64,000 nt of DNA, taken from Casuarius casuarius. Lineage: Eukaryota > Chordata > Aves > Casuariiformes > Casuariidae. A program made the position numbers and the translations under genes. Each line of letters begins with the position of its first letter. Position 1 is the first letter of the stretch. The notes below the pieces were generated by a model. It ran no database searches. It was not told the origin of the DNA and worked only from the letters and a program-made list of their open reading frames with translations. The stretch spans positions 587,420 through 651,419 of the forward strand of contig PTFA01000278.1 of assembly GCA_003342895.1 (NCBI GenBank). Reading direction: 5' to 3'. Shown one piece after another: positions 22,202 to 34,800 of this stretch.

Positions 22202-23814
22202 CTACCTTCAGGATATGCTGTATATTCTTTCCTACCTTTCCTCTTTTCATACTAATTTCATTTTCTAGTCTTCTGTCAATTACTTGAAAAGATGACTTAA
22301 CTCTCACTTTCAAAGGCAAGATGGCCATTTTATTTGTAGGCAAGACGAGTCACTGTGCTCTCAGTACCCCTGACTTATTAACATGGTTTAGCTGTAGCAA
22401 AAAGCATTTGACACATTCCTAATGCAGCAGGCAGTTATTGTGTTCATTGCTGCACTAACATGCATAAATAAGACTGTAACAGGACTAAGTGAAAAGGAGG
22501 GTTTGGTTTATTTTGTTTATAATTTATAAATACGAATAAATACAAATAGGTGGGGGGGGTCTTTTTTTTTTCTTAAAGGGTAGAATAGACCAGAAGCACA
22601 AAAATCTAACGAGGGAAAGGCACACAGGGCTCTTCTGCTGCTCACCCACCATCCGAACCATGCACACAAACATCCCCCATCACATGGTGTAACACACAGC
22701 TGTGTTCCACCACAGGACTAGAAAAACATATTCCTATCAATCAGCTCCACTTCTCTTATGCTCCTGTCGCTATGTTTATTTTCATCCCAAGGCCTGTCAA
22801 GGAAGATAGTAGGCCATGGCCAAGATGAGTTGTTCTAAGGGACAGTTGCTCTAAGGCTGGCCATCCTAGAGTAAGCATGGCACAAGATGCAGAAGAANCA
22901 GAAAAGTTTAATAAATGAAGAAGGTAACATGCCTATATCATGATGAAGTGTTTTCCAATTTTTTATTGGAAAAAGACTATTGTTAAGGTGGAGCATATAA
23001 AGACGGAATAAATCCCTGAACAGTAGAAAATTCCAGGCAGACACGAGAACTAACATCATTCTTGTACTCAGGAAGGAAAATCAGTTCAACTGCAATAAGC
23101 CTTACCATGGCCAGGCCAACCCTCAGAAGTTTGATATAATGCAGCGTTCACTAGTAAAGGCTGGCAATGTAAAACTAGCAGAGCTTTAGCCTGAGTGTTT
23201 CATCAAACAAACCTAATGATAATGGAAGTAAAATACTTGACGCCTCAGAGGCCTTTGCAGACCTATCTAGCAAAGAGATCTCCGCAACGGCCTTTGGTAT
23301 GACTCAGTTATTGAAGGAACATATTGTTTGTAAAAGCATGTACTCTCTGTATCATTAGGGCTTCCTTTCCTGAAGTAATTCACTCCCTNTTGTCACTTAC
23401 CACNTCCTGCTTATCCACTGTAGCTCTGGGAAGGACAANTCCTATAACCCAAAGGTATATCAGCTCCATGACCGCCCCACTTGGCAGAGTTTGTATCAGC
23501 AGGGTCTNTCTCTCTGCTGTTCTGTGTTGGTAGTAATAAAACTTCTGCTCTGACCTGAANCTAAATTATATATCAGTTATTCTGTNACAAGATGCTCTTT
23601 GTGAAGGTTANCANTTTGTTNCAGAAACAGCNTATNTATTNTCATATAATATATAACTTAATACTACACAAAATTCTCATTAAAATACAACTGTAATGCA
23701 AGGTACATCTGCTAACTCTCACACATCTCAAAAAAAGGTCCATTTTCGCAAAGATCAGTTATATGCCCAAAACTATATAACACTTTTATCCNTTGCATGA
23801 AACTATAAAATCAC
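22202..23814. other. Intergenic, no gene recognised
   Basis: Mixed sequence with a G8/T10 low-complexity junction at about 22551-22571 and many ambiguous bases at 23388-23640. The texture around 22590-23560 could be an old retroelement fragment, but no diagnostic motif was found. Confidence 0.6.
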
Positions 23815-24010
23815 TGATGATCAGGTTTGTGGATGTAATAAAGACTGGTCAAACAGTAAATAATGATGTAGATTACTATTTACCAGGAGCAAGTCAAATA
23901 AAATACATTCTAAGAAAGCCAAATGCAAAGTTATGCACCTAGGATGCATAACTAGGTATAACTATGCAACTAGGATGCATAAGGGAGGTCGCTGTTACAG
24001 AATAGGGAGT
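23815..24010 (+). mobile_element. CR1/L2-like LINE relic (reverse transcriptase 3' part)
   Basis: Reading + from 23817, the translation begins IRFVDVIKTG after Met, which resembles the (L/I)KFADDTKLG reverse transcriptase motif of CR1/L2 LINEs with the catalytic Asp pair damaged. At 23921-23944 a different frame encodes KCKVMHLG, matching the KCKVLHLG block found downstream of that motif in these elements. The spacing is about 28 nt shorter than expected and the frame shifts between the two, so the copy is dead. A 13-bp unit ending in GATGCATAA is duplicated at its 3' end. Family assignment is from memory of motifs only. Confidence 0.6.
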
Positions 24011-26039
24011 TGTGATTTTGCTCAGGCTGTAATCTCTCCTTAAATAGTACCAATTTCCTCTTAGGGAAAATTTGCAAAGTAGCCTTTGCTCTTTTCCCTA
24101 CTTTTACCAGTCTCTTCCTTAGTCAAATGGGTGAATCAGTCATCCTAGATCCCTTTTGTCACTCAGCAACCCAGAATGGCAAATTTGTTGTGGGTTTTCG
24201 AATTTTTTGTATGAGTGTGAATGAGTTCTTATTTTATTTTCTCTAAGTTTTCTCTAAAACTCCAAAGGCCTTACATATTGATCTGTAGCAGGAATGTATT
24301 AAAAATATATCATAATACCACTGCAAAGCCATCATTACAATCTCCCTTTATAGAGTGCTCCTNCACAAATGCTGGAGAACCTGTTGCAACCCAAGCAATT
24401 CAGATTTTGTGATTGATAGAGTCTGGCTGATCTGCCTTAAAAGAAATAAGAACTAAAATGAGAAAAGGGTGNGTGTCTTNAGTGGAAAAGAAAAGNAAAA
24501 AACAAGCAAACAAAAATGACAAAACTGTCTACATCCTGCTCCCGTGTTTATACCACATTCCTGCTAAAGCACCATCCCTGCAAAGGAAACCGCACGTTCT
24601 GCCTGCATTTCCTATATCTTACAGGTGATTCATATTCTTTATTCACTTCCCATTTGTTTCACCTCAAGTTTGCAAGACTGTAAGGCCAAATATCACTTAG
24701 TCATATTTAATAAGAGACATTCTTTTACACCTCATTGTATTTTANCAATTTAATGGAAGCTTTTCATACTAATGTAAAAATAAATCCTCGGGGATAAAAC
24801 TCTACTGTTTCCAATGGCCATTTTAGTATGAGATGGCCTTATTCTACAGCGATATGTTATTCTTGAAGATAGGCTTTTCTGTTAATGTACAACACAGGAT
24901 GTTCTTCCTCTTTCTTCTCCCAGGTTAGTACAGCTTGCAACCGTACTTTGATGCATCTGTTCACACTATAATAATTTTTTTAAAGCTAAACTGGTTCCAA
25001 ACTAAGAATCTTCTTGAGGCATAAAAAGCAATTTAACTGTGTTTTAGGGGGTTTCTTTGTCCTTTTTNTNTTTTTCTTGATGACCTCCTTTCTCCATAAA
25101 AGCAATGAAAGCTTCTATATTCTTGGAAAAATTCAGATTAACTTTTCTATTCCCTCACCAGATACCCAAGGAACTTCATCTTCAAGAAATCCAGCACACA
25201 TCTGGAGGTTAATAGTTGAGATGGCTTTTTCTATCTTGTCTTGTAGGAACTTCTAAATGATTCAAGCAGCTCTTTCAGTGGGGCTCTAGGGAAATGACCC
25301 AAACATGCTGCTTGTTCCGGACCCAAGCGGTGGATCCCTGAAATGACTGGATTTGTGCAAGGTTCTTTTGTGCTCTTTCACGAAAGAGCTCTTTTGTGAA
25401 ATCCAGTGCTTGGTATTTTGTATCCTTTAACAAGTATAATAATTCACCTCCATGGGACCTTAGCACACACTGAAACAGCCTCAATCCCCCCAGACTCCAA
25501 AGGCAAATTTCCCCATGGCCACCACATAGAGTATTAGATGGCTCAGTAACTTCCATTATAAACTTTGATTTAATCTTTTGCTCTGCTTTGGAGTTCAGCT
25601 GTTGTGCAGTTCTTTGGAAAGCACATGATAATCAGTATCAGTAACCTGCTGGATAATACCAGCCCTTCCTCACTTGACAAAAATGGCCAGAGGAACATAG
25701 CAGCCAAGTTCAGATGCCAGCTGCTTCCTCCTTTAATAGTGTCCTGCGTTGTGCACATGTTTTAATCTGGTAGACACTACCTCTACTGAGCTTGATTCAG
25801 GGAAAATAGTCAATTCTAGCTTTCAGATATTATCTTTCAATAGTATTTTTAACATGTCTGTGAAAGACATTTCTCCTTTTATCTAGCAGGTCAATATACC
25901 AACTCACTGACCCTCTTTGCCTGCTGCAAAAAATGTTCCTTACTATTTTGTAAAGGGTGAGGGTAACCAAACACTACCCTGCCCCNTGTTTTGCTAGGCT
26001 CACTCCTCCACTGAGTCACCTAACTTACATCACATCTAG
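24011..26039. other. Intergenic; possible 3' remnant of a minus-strand gypsy element
   Basis: No gene recognised. The minus-strand open frames 25275-25556 (93 residues) and 25570-25758 lie downstream, in element sense, of the integrase relic and might be its tail or LTR, but they show no motif I can name. An 8-bp inverted repeat with a 2-nt loop sits at 25372-25389. Confidence 0.45.
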
Positions 26040-26762
26040 ATTTTTTTTTTGGTGAGGTGAGAAGTGTCTTCAGGCTTTCTCCTTCTCTTTATGATGAATC
26101 CATTATACTGGAAGAATCTGAAGTCCTTTCCTCTGGTTTTCCTAGTCAGATCTAATATGTCATCAAGCTATTGTGTATATGCAAGTGAAGCAAAACCCAG
26201 TGAAGTTCAGTGGACTCAGAAGTTTGCAGGATTCATAAAATGCTAATAAAAGATAAAGTAACAACCTATCTGTGTGCACGGAATCTGAATGCAAATATTT
26301 TTGTAGTATTCCTGTGAGGGACTGATTCATTTGCTACACCAGTTCATCTGCCTGAGGATGATAAGAGGTCATTTGAATGGCCTTGATCTCTTCNAAGTTG
26401 ATAAAACTACATTAGCAGAGATGCTTGGAAATTGGTTTGTGATCCGCCACTCACTCCTTTGGGATATACNCAGAACTACAGAGTTTAACCACTTCTTCAG
26501 CAGTCCTTTTGACAGTGGCACTATGTAAAGAACTGCTCCTGATTGCGGGTCGTATGTCAGAGATAACTACTGTATGTTTCCCTGTGAGCTCCCTTCCTGC
26601 AGATTCATGATAGCTTTTTCAGTTCTTACAAATACATATCTATGATAGGCATGAGAATCCCCAGATGCTTGGTCTGGGAGCTATCCCTGGGCAAAACTTG
26701 GAGTAGGTTGAACTCTTGGAACACCTCTTAGAAGCTGCAGCGATAAAATCTTTGTTGCATTT
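26040..26762 (-). mobile_element. Ty3/gypsy-type integrase relic (broken)
   Basis: Read on the minus strand from about 26760, the sequence follows the order of a gypsy-class integrase: a QQRFY block ahead of the zinc-binding region, a PIID segment before the core, SSQGN near the first core strand, VPLSKRTAEEV, a VADHKP block at the second catalytic Asp, then IQMTSYHPQADELV and MNQSLT (family pattern HPQTDG.xER.N), followed by a YLLLAFYE-like helix. The copy is inactive: it has several in-frame stops and at least one frameshift, the first catalytic Asp position reads Asn, and the codon at the catalytic Glu position is TAG. No reverse transcriptase or clear LTRs were identified on either side. 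Motif order, not any single match, supports the call. Confidence 0.72.
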
Positions 26763-28720
26763 TTCTTTACTATTTACTTCCTCTACTTCGGTCTAAAAAT
26801 CTCTAAGTCAATCAGTTGTTTTACCTGTTTCTCACTTTTATGATACTCATGTATCATCTTTAATTCACCATTCTCCACAGATTTTTGAGATCCTGTTTTT
26901 TGCCTCCTGACACTGCCCCAAAGCCTTGGGATCTGGTCCGACATCTCTGCGCCAGAAGAGGAAAACAGAGGAAACAGGCGTCTATGAAGTAGTGTGAGGA
27001 GCTTGCACTGCTCCTAATAAGGAGCATATTCAGAAGACAGGTTCTACTAGATATCTGTAATCTGAAAGTCAGTTGCCCCAAAATGCTGTAGACAACTGAT
27101 AATACAAAAGCAACAGCTGAACTACGACGACTGCTTTTCTGACCATGCTGAGGCCAGCAGCAGCATTCGCATTTTATAGTTTGTTTACTGCACACGCGTC
27201 CTCTCTACTGACAACTGCTCTGCACCTTAGGATTGATCACGGATGGTAGTTCATAAATCACCGTATGGGACACACCAGAGATCCATGGTGCTGAAGGACA
27301 TGGCACTTTTGTGTACAAACGAGGAGAGCTATTCCGTTTCACATATTCTGTGTCCACTAGCCTCTATCACTCTGCCTTGTTTAGCTGTACTACAACCACC
27401 CACCTTTTGTAAAAAGCTAATTTAGGGACACAAAAAGGCTGCAGGATGCCAGTAGAATATACGTTTGCCAGGCTGAAAGCAGGACCATACCAGCTTAAAC
27501 AGCTAGTCCTCTTGGTATTACTGCAGTTAGCTGCGTCCCACGTGACACCTGTGGGTAAGGGGAGATTGGGGTGGACCAAGGCTCGCTGGCCTGCTACCAG
27601 CAGCCAGAGCAGAGCGATTGAGTGAAGCTAGGGAAAAAAAAGAAAGCAGTCATTGATTAGCACAAGTCAGTGGGACATGTGCTCAAGGCCCATATTTCTC
27701 AAAGCAAGATGGACTGGTGAGATTTGCTAACGCTGCTCTTAATTTTATCACACAGGAGTTTTAGTCACTTAATATACTCCCTCCCCAGAGTATCATACAC
27801 CTGGACCTCTGTCTTTGCCAACTTCTTCCAGGTACCTTCACACACATGCAAATTCCAGGACATGTCCAAGAAATCGTGTCTTCTGTGATACTCCCCCTCA
27901 ACAAAATCTTGCGGCTTCCCAGAAGTTTGCTAGCTGAGCAGTGCAGAGACAGAGGCAGGCTGCATGGAAGAGGATTCTCAACACCATGATTTGAATTTAA
28001 ACGAGCCAGAAGCCACCAGCACACAGGGAATGACCAAGAAGTGAATAGGTAGAAAACCATGAAAAAATCAGTGTCTGGGAGAATGAAAAGCCAAGGTCTT
28101 GGCAGTGCATAAGGGGTCTCCCATGTATCTTATCCTTTTCCTCAGGCTGGGCCTAGAAGGAGAAACTCGATGTGCATGCCCAAGCGACCACATATAGATG
28201 ATGGTGGAGGGCAGGAGATGGGACACCTGCAGTGTGGGGTTATTCTCGGCCATCTCCCATCCTGGGTTCAGCAAAATGCTTCTCCAAGCACAGCAGTATT
28301 TGAGCCACAAGAGGTCACTGGTAACAGCGCTAAAAACAGCTCCCAAGTTTGCTAGCCCAGCAGCTGTGTGCGAGCTGCTCTCCTTTAACCTCCCACCATG
28401 TGCTCTGGGTTGTCGGATATCACCTACCACATAAGCTAACGCTCCTTGCACCTAAGGGAGACCTGTTAGCGGTACAAGGAGCAACACGCTGGCTCGCAGC
28501 AGCATGCACCAAGCATCCTCCCTGCAACCCCTCACCGCACTGGAGCAGGCGCGCCACGGCTGATTCAGAAAATACAGCCACCCCCCCGGCAGTGGTCATG
28601 GTCTTTTCAGTGGCAGGATGTCGTTCTGGTGATTTCAGTGGAGACATGGTAGATTTCAGGTCAAACTAACTGGGAAACAGTTTTATTTCACTAAAGTGTT
28701 GGGTATTTCTTTTTTTCTCT
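26763..28720. other. Intergenic, possible upstream part of the same retroelement
   Basis: Higher in GC than its surroundings, with moderate-length open frames on both strands (such as 28068-28451 minus and 28349-28669 plus). A reverse transcriptase or gag would lie here if the gypsy element were intact, but no RT motif such as YxDD was found. The 28440-28640 part is rich in CpG dinucleotides. Confidence 0.4.
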
Positions 28721-31420
28721 TCTCTCCTTGAACTGCAATGCAAACAAAACTTCTCACGTGATTTCAGGAAACAGGACCATGTCAGCATGCCCGTGGGTGG
28801 CCTGCAGCGCAAAAACCNCAGCCCAGCACTCCACCCTTCCTCCTCGGCTGAGGAAGAGCTAAAGTTTGCTTAGGGCTTTTTCTGAAAATCCCAAAGCACT
28901 TGCTTATAAGGTATGAGAAATTTGTGTTCAGTTCTGCTTTCTGCCTGATGTGGCTCCCAAGAAATTTCCCGAGGCACAAGAGTGCTAAACACAGTCATAT
29001 GGGCCCCCTCTCCATTGCAAAAGTTTGTCAAAATGGATTCATTTCTGAGACTTGTTCTGGTTTGGATATTGCATCGTATTCTGGCAGCATTTCATTTTGC
29101 AAGCTCTAATTTATGTTAATGTATCAGCAGGAACGTCCTCAGCCTATTTAATAAGTGAGATGGTATGAACACTGTTATGTAAAAATACTTATAATTTGCT
29201 GTGATTCAGTCACTTACCCAGCTTGTCACAGAAACAAGTTCACAGACATCCTAGGTAAGAGAACAAGGTGAACTGGTTTGTTTCACTGGGATTTCAATGT
29301 AACCTTTATTTTGGCATTTCTGTTATTGTTAACACCTACAGTATAAGACTGTGTGATGTTTTGGTGGGAGTCTAGCTTAGACTTCAACAAAATGTCAGGA
29401 ATAAAAGCACAAGGAAATGAAACAGTTTCCTGAAAGGAATAGTACAGACATAAAGAAAATGAGAAATTAAATTGAAAACAACTCTGCTCTCCATTTTTGT
29501 ACTGCAAAATGTATGTGAACAAGAGACCTTGCTTTGAAGAGGAAACATGAAGCATGCAGCAGTGAGGAGGCGTAAGCATCATCTCCTGTCCGTCTCAATA
29601 TTGCTTGTGACTGCCCTTCCAGGGGGCTGACAGGGTTTCAGTGTGTAGGAGCCAGGTTTAAGAGGAATAAAAATAAAAGAAACTTTAAGGACATTCGAAG
29701 TGCTCCCAGCCACGCGGCTTTTCATTTACGCTGACAGTCCCCACTTATTCTGACAGCATTTCGGCTGCTCGGCAGCTGAGTCGAGCAAGATGTCACAGCG
29801 CTTGAGAAACTGCACATCTTCAGCCTTCACCCCGCAGCAGCCCTGGGCAGCGGACACGTCTTCATGTCCCCTTGCGTTTCCTAGATCAAGTCCTCTGCCT
29901 GCCTGCATTCGGTTTTATGAGCTCCTTGAATGAATAGCAGAGCTGTACGAAGCTTTCCGTAAACCAGATGTCGATCTCCCGGCCCTCCCGTGAAACCCCA
30001 AATCCTATCTGCTGTCTCCCCAGCTTTATTACCACCAAAGCTGTTTTCTAGAAGCAAAGCTCTTCTATTCAGACAACTCTCTTCTGACTCAAAAATGAAT
30101 TAAAGGTGCTTTGATAAATATCTTGGCTCATCCTGGGATATTTTAGTTCTACTACTCCTTATAATCCATCTTTGCTGTGTCTGAACTAGACCATAAACAG
30201 CTTGAGTCCAAGACTGATCTTAAATAACCGGGGAGGTATGCTGGTATGTAGGAAATGATAATTGAACTTTTATTGCACTTGCTGCAGTGTCTACATGCTT
30301 TGGAAATGTAAAGGCCCAAAGTTTAAGAAAACAGAACAAACATCTGAAAAAAAGAAACCTTAAAGACTCAAGGTTTTGGAATCAGGAGAATTTATGGACT
30401 ATTATAACTAATAAAAAGGTACTTTTGGTCAAACNTGAAGCCTAAGCTATAGTATATAAGTTTATTCAATGAATATNAGAGCTCCTAACCTTGCTGGCTN
30501 CTCTCAGCATCCCTGGGGTGACATNAAGCTACATNCTTTTACAAAGAACATTAAAAATATAAAGAGAAGCAAGAGCAATGGTCACTGAAANTGATCCAAC
30601 TATATAACAGGAAAGAAAAGCTTTTTTGATTTACTGCTTACCAAGGTTGCATCCAGACTTGTCTCTTTTCAAGGAAATAAGCTCTGAGAGACAGAGAATG
30701 GAAAATCAATTCACTTTACCAGCAGTGGACTATGCTGACAGAATTTATAGTTACTCTACTTTATCCTTCTCACACAAGGTGGATAAATTGTGTTAATATG
30801 CAGTATTTTCACCTGAGCTGAGAGAAAGAGGGGCCCAAGGTGTTGGTGGGGGAAAGGGCCTTGCCGCCACCTTTCAGACAGATTGGCAGCCATCGCGGGA
30901 AGCTGTTTTTTGAACCAGATAGCCCATTTGGACAGAACCTTATATTTCACAGGGGAAACATCATTTCCCAGTTGGTAAATTTGTGTAGGAGTTTTCTTGC
31001 CCGAAGGCAGAAGACACAGTGAGCCTCCTCAGCTTTGTTAGTGCCAACTGAGGTGAGGGCTCCGGTTGGAGCCGACATTGAAGTCACTNCAAGTGATAGC
31101 AGAAATGTCACCGTATTTGCCCTTGTCATAAATCTGCACACCATCTATTGACAAACCAGGCGTTTGCCATTTATTGGTGACAATCCAATCTATGTCTTTG
31201 GAGTTGTTAGGGTAACATTTTCACCCGACTTTTTTTTTTCCATTTACCATGTTTTCTGCTTATTAACAAGCTCTTGCTAGTTGCTCTGGCATGGGAGGAA
31301 GACTTATCAAGACTGTTTTCTTTGTGCACTACTTTTACTCAGGGAACACTTGATTAAATAACAGCAACCCCCTTCCCCGCCCCCCCCAAAACCCAAACCC
31401 AACTGCTGGCTGGAACACCA
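28721..31420. other. Intergenic, no gene recognised
   Basis: No exon, RNA gene or repeat family was identified. A C-rich tract lies at about 31369-31388. Minus-strand frames 29283-29582 and 29726-29908 read as chance. Confidence 0.7.
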
Positions 31421-31423
31421 AGT

Positions 31424-31875
31424 CTGTCAGAAAGCTGGGAATTTCAGACCTGAGCTGTTAGGTCAGGGCACATCACATTAATGATGAGCTGCAGTATGTT
31501 TTCCTCTGCTAAAGAGGGTAGTTTTGGCTGCCACTATTCTGACAGCCGCACATGTTAATGACCCATCCATCAGGCGCTCTGGAGGGAGCCTTTCCGTGCT
31601 TTATTTTTGGCCTGCCTAAAAGCATATGCTGCAAGCGTGCTTGTCCGCNCATTCATTTTTCTAAGTAAAGGCTCAATTGGCTGCTGCTATATTATAATTA
31701 TTATTATCACACTTGCAGAAAAGTATGATCTTGCAATATCCCTTCTCAGGCTCACAGAAAACAGGCAGTTTAAGGTGCAACAAAACTTTTGCTGGCGCTT
31801 CTCTTTTTCAGTGCTCTGACACGCTGCGACTATTTCTGTCAAGAAATACAGCCAGACGATCTGCTCATTTGACAG
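31424..31875. promoter_or_regulatory. Candidate enhancer: TGACAG / TTAATGA motif cluster
   Basis: Four copies of TGACAG (either strand) occur at 31424-31429, 31540-31545, 31836-31841 and 31870-31875. Two copies of TTAATGA lie at 31478-31484 and 31555-31561. TGACAG is the core recognised by MEIS/TGIF-type TALE homeodomain proteins and TAAT by many homeodomain proteins. By chance about 0.2 copies of the 6-mer would be expected in this length. Position in a gene desert fits a distal enhancer, but conservation could not be tested. Confidence 0.3.
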
Positions 31876-34800
31876 GCCTCTGGCATACAGGACTTGTTAA
31901 TTTTACTTTGTGCCAGCTACTTCAGTTTTGTCTTCCCTGCCTAGCTGAACCCATACACCCTCACCATCCTCNGAAGTGAAGAAAGAAACAGCAATTTTTC
32001 TCTTGTTTTAAATGAATCTTTATACTCTTTTCACCTGCTGGGAACCCAGCAAAGCCAGTATTCATTTCAAAACCTTCCTGCGTCTGATATACCTAAATCT
32101 GTTTGGCTCAAATAGCCCTTTTCATTTACACCTGGGATGGGCAGGCTCTGTTCCTACCTCCCTGTTTCACTCCCCNTCATTTAACATCTGTCTTTTCCAA
32201 GTCGGAAGTTAAAAAGTCTCCTGCCCTCACTGCAGGATTTTAATTCTCTCACTTCTGACCTTTTTTATGTTGTTTCAGTTCTCCCTCTTCCTAGCATTGA
32301 ATGTTACAGGACCAATTTTTAGAATAAGTTTTATCTCCTAGGAAANGTTAAGTGTATTGTTNCCTTGTGTGCTCTAAAGCTCNCATGCTAACTGCTGTTT
32401 CAAGTGTNAGGAAATTAATCCTTAAAGGGTCAGAAGAGGCTTACAAAAATAGCCAGTTAGGAGAAAACCAGACTTCTAGAAGTAATGGTTTCTGGCAAGA
32501 CTCGTACGTGCAAAATTCCAGCAACGATAAGGGAGTAGGAATAAGTAGCTTGCTTACATTCTTTAGTTTTAGCCCTTTTTCTCAGAGTTAATGCCTATGC
32601 TTGTTGAACCACTAACGTCTGTGAGGGCACACCACAGTTTTTCCAGAATTTAACTCCTGATCTGGTATTTCCAACTTCCTTAAAAAAAATGATGCAGCAG
32701 GTCTAGCGTTTTCTCTCAGTGTGTTACAAATGGACAAAAATCTATGACCCATTTGATAACAGCCATCATTTTGATAGAAACTTTTCAGTCTACTTACAGA
32801 ACCTTTATGATCATAAAGAGATGAGCTGCTCNGAAAGATATGCTTGGAATATTTTTACCAGCAGTTTCTTTGAAATCTATAGGACAGTGCCTTTTGTTAC
32901 ATGACTTTTTAGATGCTACAGTACTGCAGTTTTGAGCATTTATAAAATTTCCATTTTCTATAACATGCTAGTTGAGACGTAGTTATTTTTAAAATAGACA
33001 AAAACATTGCACTTGTAATGAAAAACAAAATACTTCTCCATATTAAAGTATGAGGGGGTCAAATACTCAAGTAGTTAGATGAACTAATTCCAAATAGAGA
33101 CACTACAGAAAAAAAAAAAATCAATTCCTGCCTCATTGCAACAGCTGCTGTGCTTTTGAAGTACTTGAAAACTTGAAGATGAACAATCTGGAAGTTAAGG
33201 CAAGCTTCCTTATAAAACTGCATAACCTATTGGATGCCCTCGTAAGATTAAAGCACACTGGCTGCAGCACTTTAAAGTAGCTTCAGAATTATTTTCTGAG
33301 CACTTGAAGAGCACTCAGTAGTGCTTAAGTACTACGAGAGAGGATTTTCTTTTGTGATCTCAGACATACATTTTTAATGGCTGCAGATTTTCTATGTCCT
33401 CTTAAAACTGCTGTAAGAAAGATGCATGAAATTTTAATTTGACACTAAGTTANTGTGACCACTCATCCCTTATGTTAAAGAACATCTGTGCTACATTCTT
33501 CTGGTCACATGAGTGAGAAAGCAGAAGCAATAAACTCTTTGCAAAGCCACNCTAAGCAATGTAACATTTGATTAAATCTTGGTTGGTCTCAGTGTAAAAA
33601 AAACCCTGAAAAAATGTGTCTTAAACACCAGGCACAAAGCACTAGTAGTGCTTTCTTTGGTCTCTTTTTGCAGTCCTAAAATGGCAAAGAATTACAATAA
33701 AAATCTAAAAGAAACATAAAATCAGGACTGCATCGCTATGTTTGAAATTTTACCTGTTCAGATACATTTGTTTTTTGCACTTGCAGTGCAGGTAAAGAAG
33801 TTGTACTACAAGGAATAAAGTTTCTGGAAACTTTCATTAAATGGTACTGCAAACCACCACCATCTAGTGAAGGGTTGTCCAATATACAGACTGGTACAGT
33901 TTATTGCAGAGATATGGTGAGTACTGTTTGTCAGGTGCTGGTTTGAAAAACGGAGCTAAAATTCACAAGGTAGAGGCCTCCCTGGAGCTTTCTGCAAGTT
34001 TCCGTGTGTGCCCCAAGGAGACCTCTAGCCCTCGGGGACCTTNCCTGCTGCTGTGTCCTGAGCCTCAGAGAGGTCGAAAGAGTGACATGAAGACGCTGGA
34101 TGAAGAAACAGGTTAATTTTGGAGCACAGCCTGAACAAATAAATGCCCTTTCTCACTGCCCCTTTTCCTGGTGGCCCGGTTCTCCCTCCTTCCTCGCTCC
34201 ATCCCTGGGAGCAAGCATGTCCTACCGAGGCAGCGGAAAGCTGTTCTGGCCTGGGTCGCTGTCTTCCCTGAAGACACTCTTGTCTTCCCAAATCACTCAT
34301 CATTTCAGTTTATTTTCATGCAGCACTTTTGCCTCCAAAATGATCATACAGCAATTTCTAGATATTAAACGTACAGAAATAGCTTTCCTTACCAAAGAGA
34401 AGTTTGAAAAAATATATGTTTTCCAGTCTAGCTAAGTATATTTCTACTCTAGGCCAGCTCAAGTCTAGCTAAAGGAAATGCAACTGGAGCAGGGCTCAGG
34501 GCATGTAACTGCCGGGTGTCGCTGNTGCCATGCCTGTGTGTGGGGAGCGACCATGGCACTGACTTTTCCATCAGAAAGTACAGGCAAGACACCTTCTTGA
34601 CCAGCATCCCTAGAACAGACGAGGGGTGGGTTCATTCGGGCATGCAATCGTAGCAGTAGCTGTCATACTGTCTTCTGCATATAATGCAAAAGAAATTCCT
34701 CAGAAACTCATTGTGAGATGTCAGATGTAGGATAAATTGCCAAAGAGAGACTGCACAACTCTAGTGTGATGTCTTAGACCAGCTTTCTTGCAACTTTCTT

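Noticed and set aside
21932..22343. Three open frames spanning the N gap
   Set aside because: They are open only because the 230 unknown bases contain no readable stops.
22500..23560. Possible LTR or endogenous retrovirus fragment
   Set aside because: Texture only; no TG...CA ends, primer-binding site, or coding motif could be identified.
31369..31400. C-rich run followed by AAACCC-like units as telomere-like repeat
   Set aside because: Only a few irregular units; it is low-complexity sequence, not a vertebrate telomeric array.
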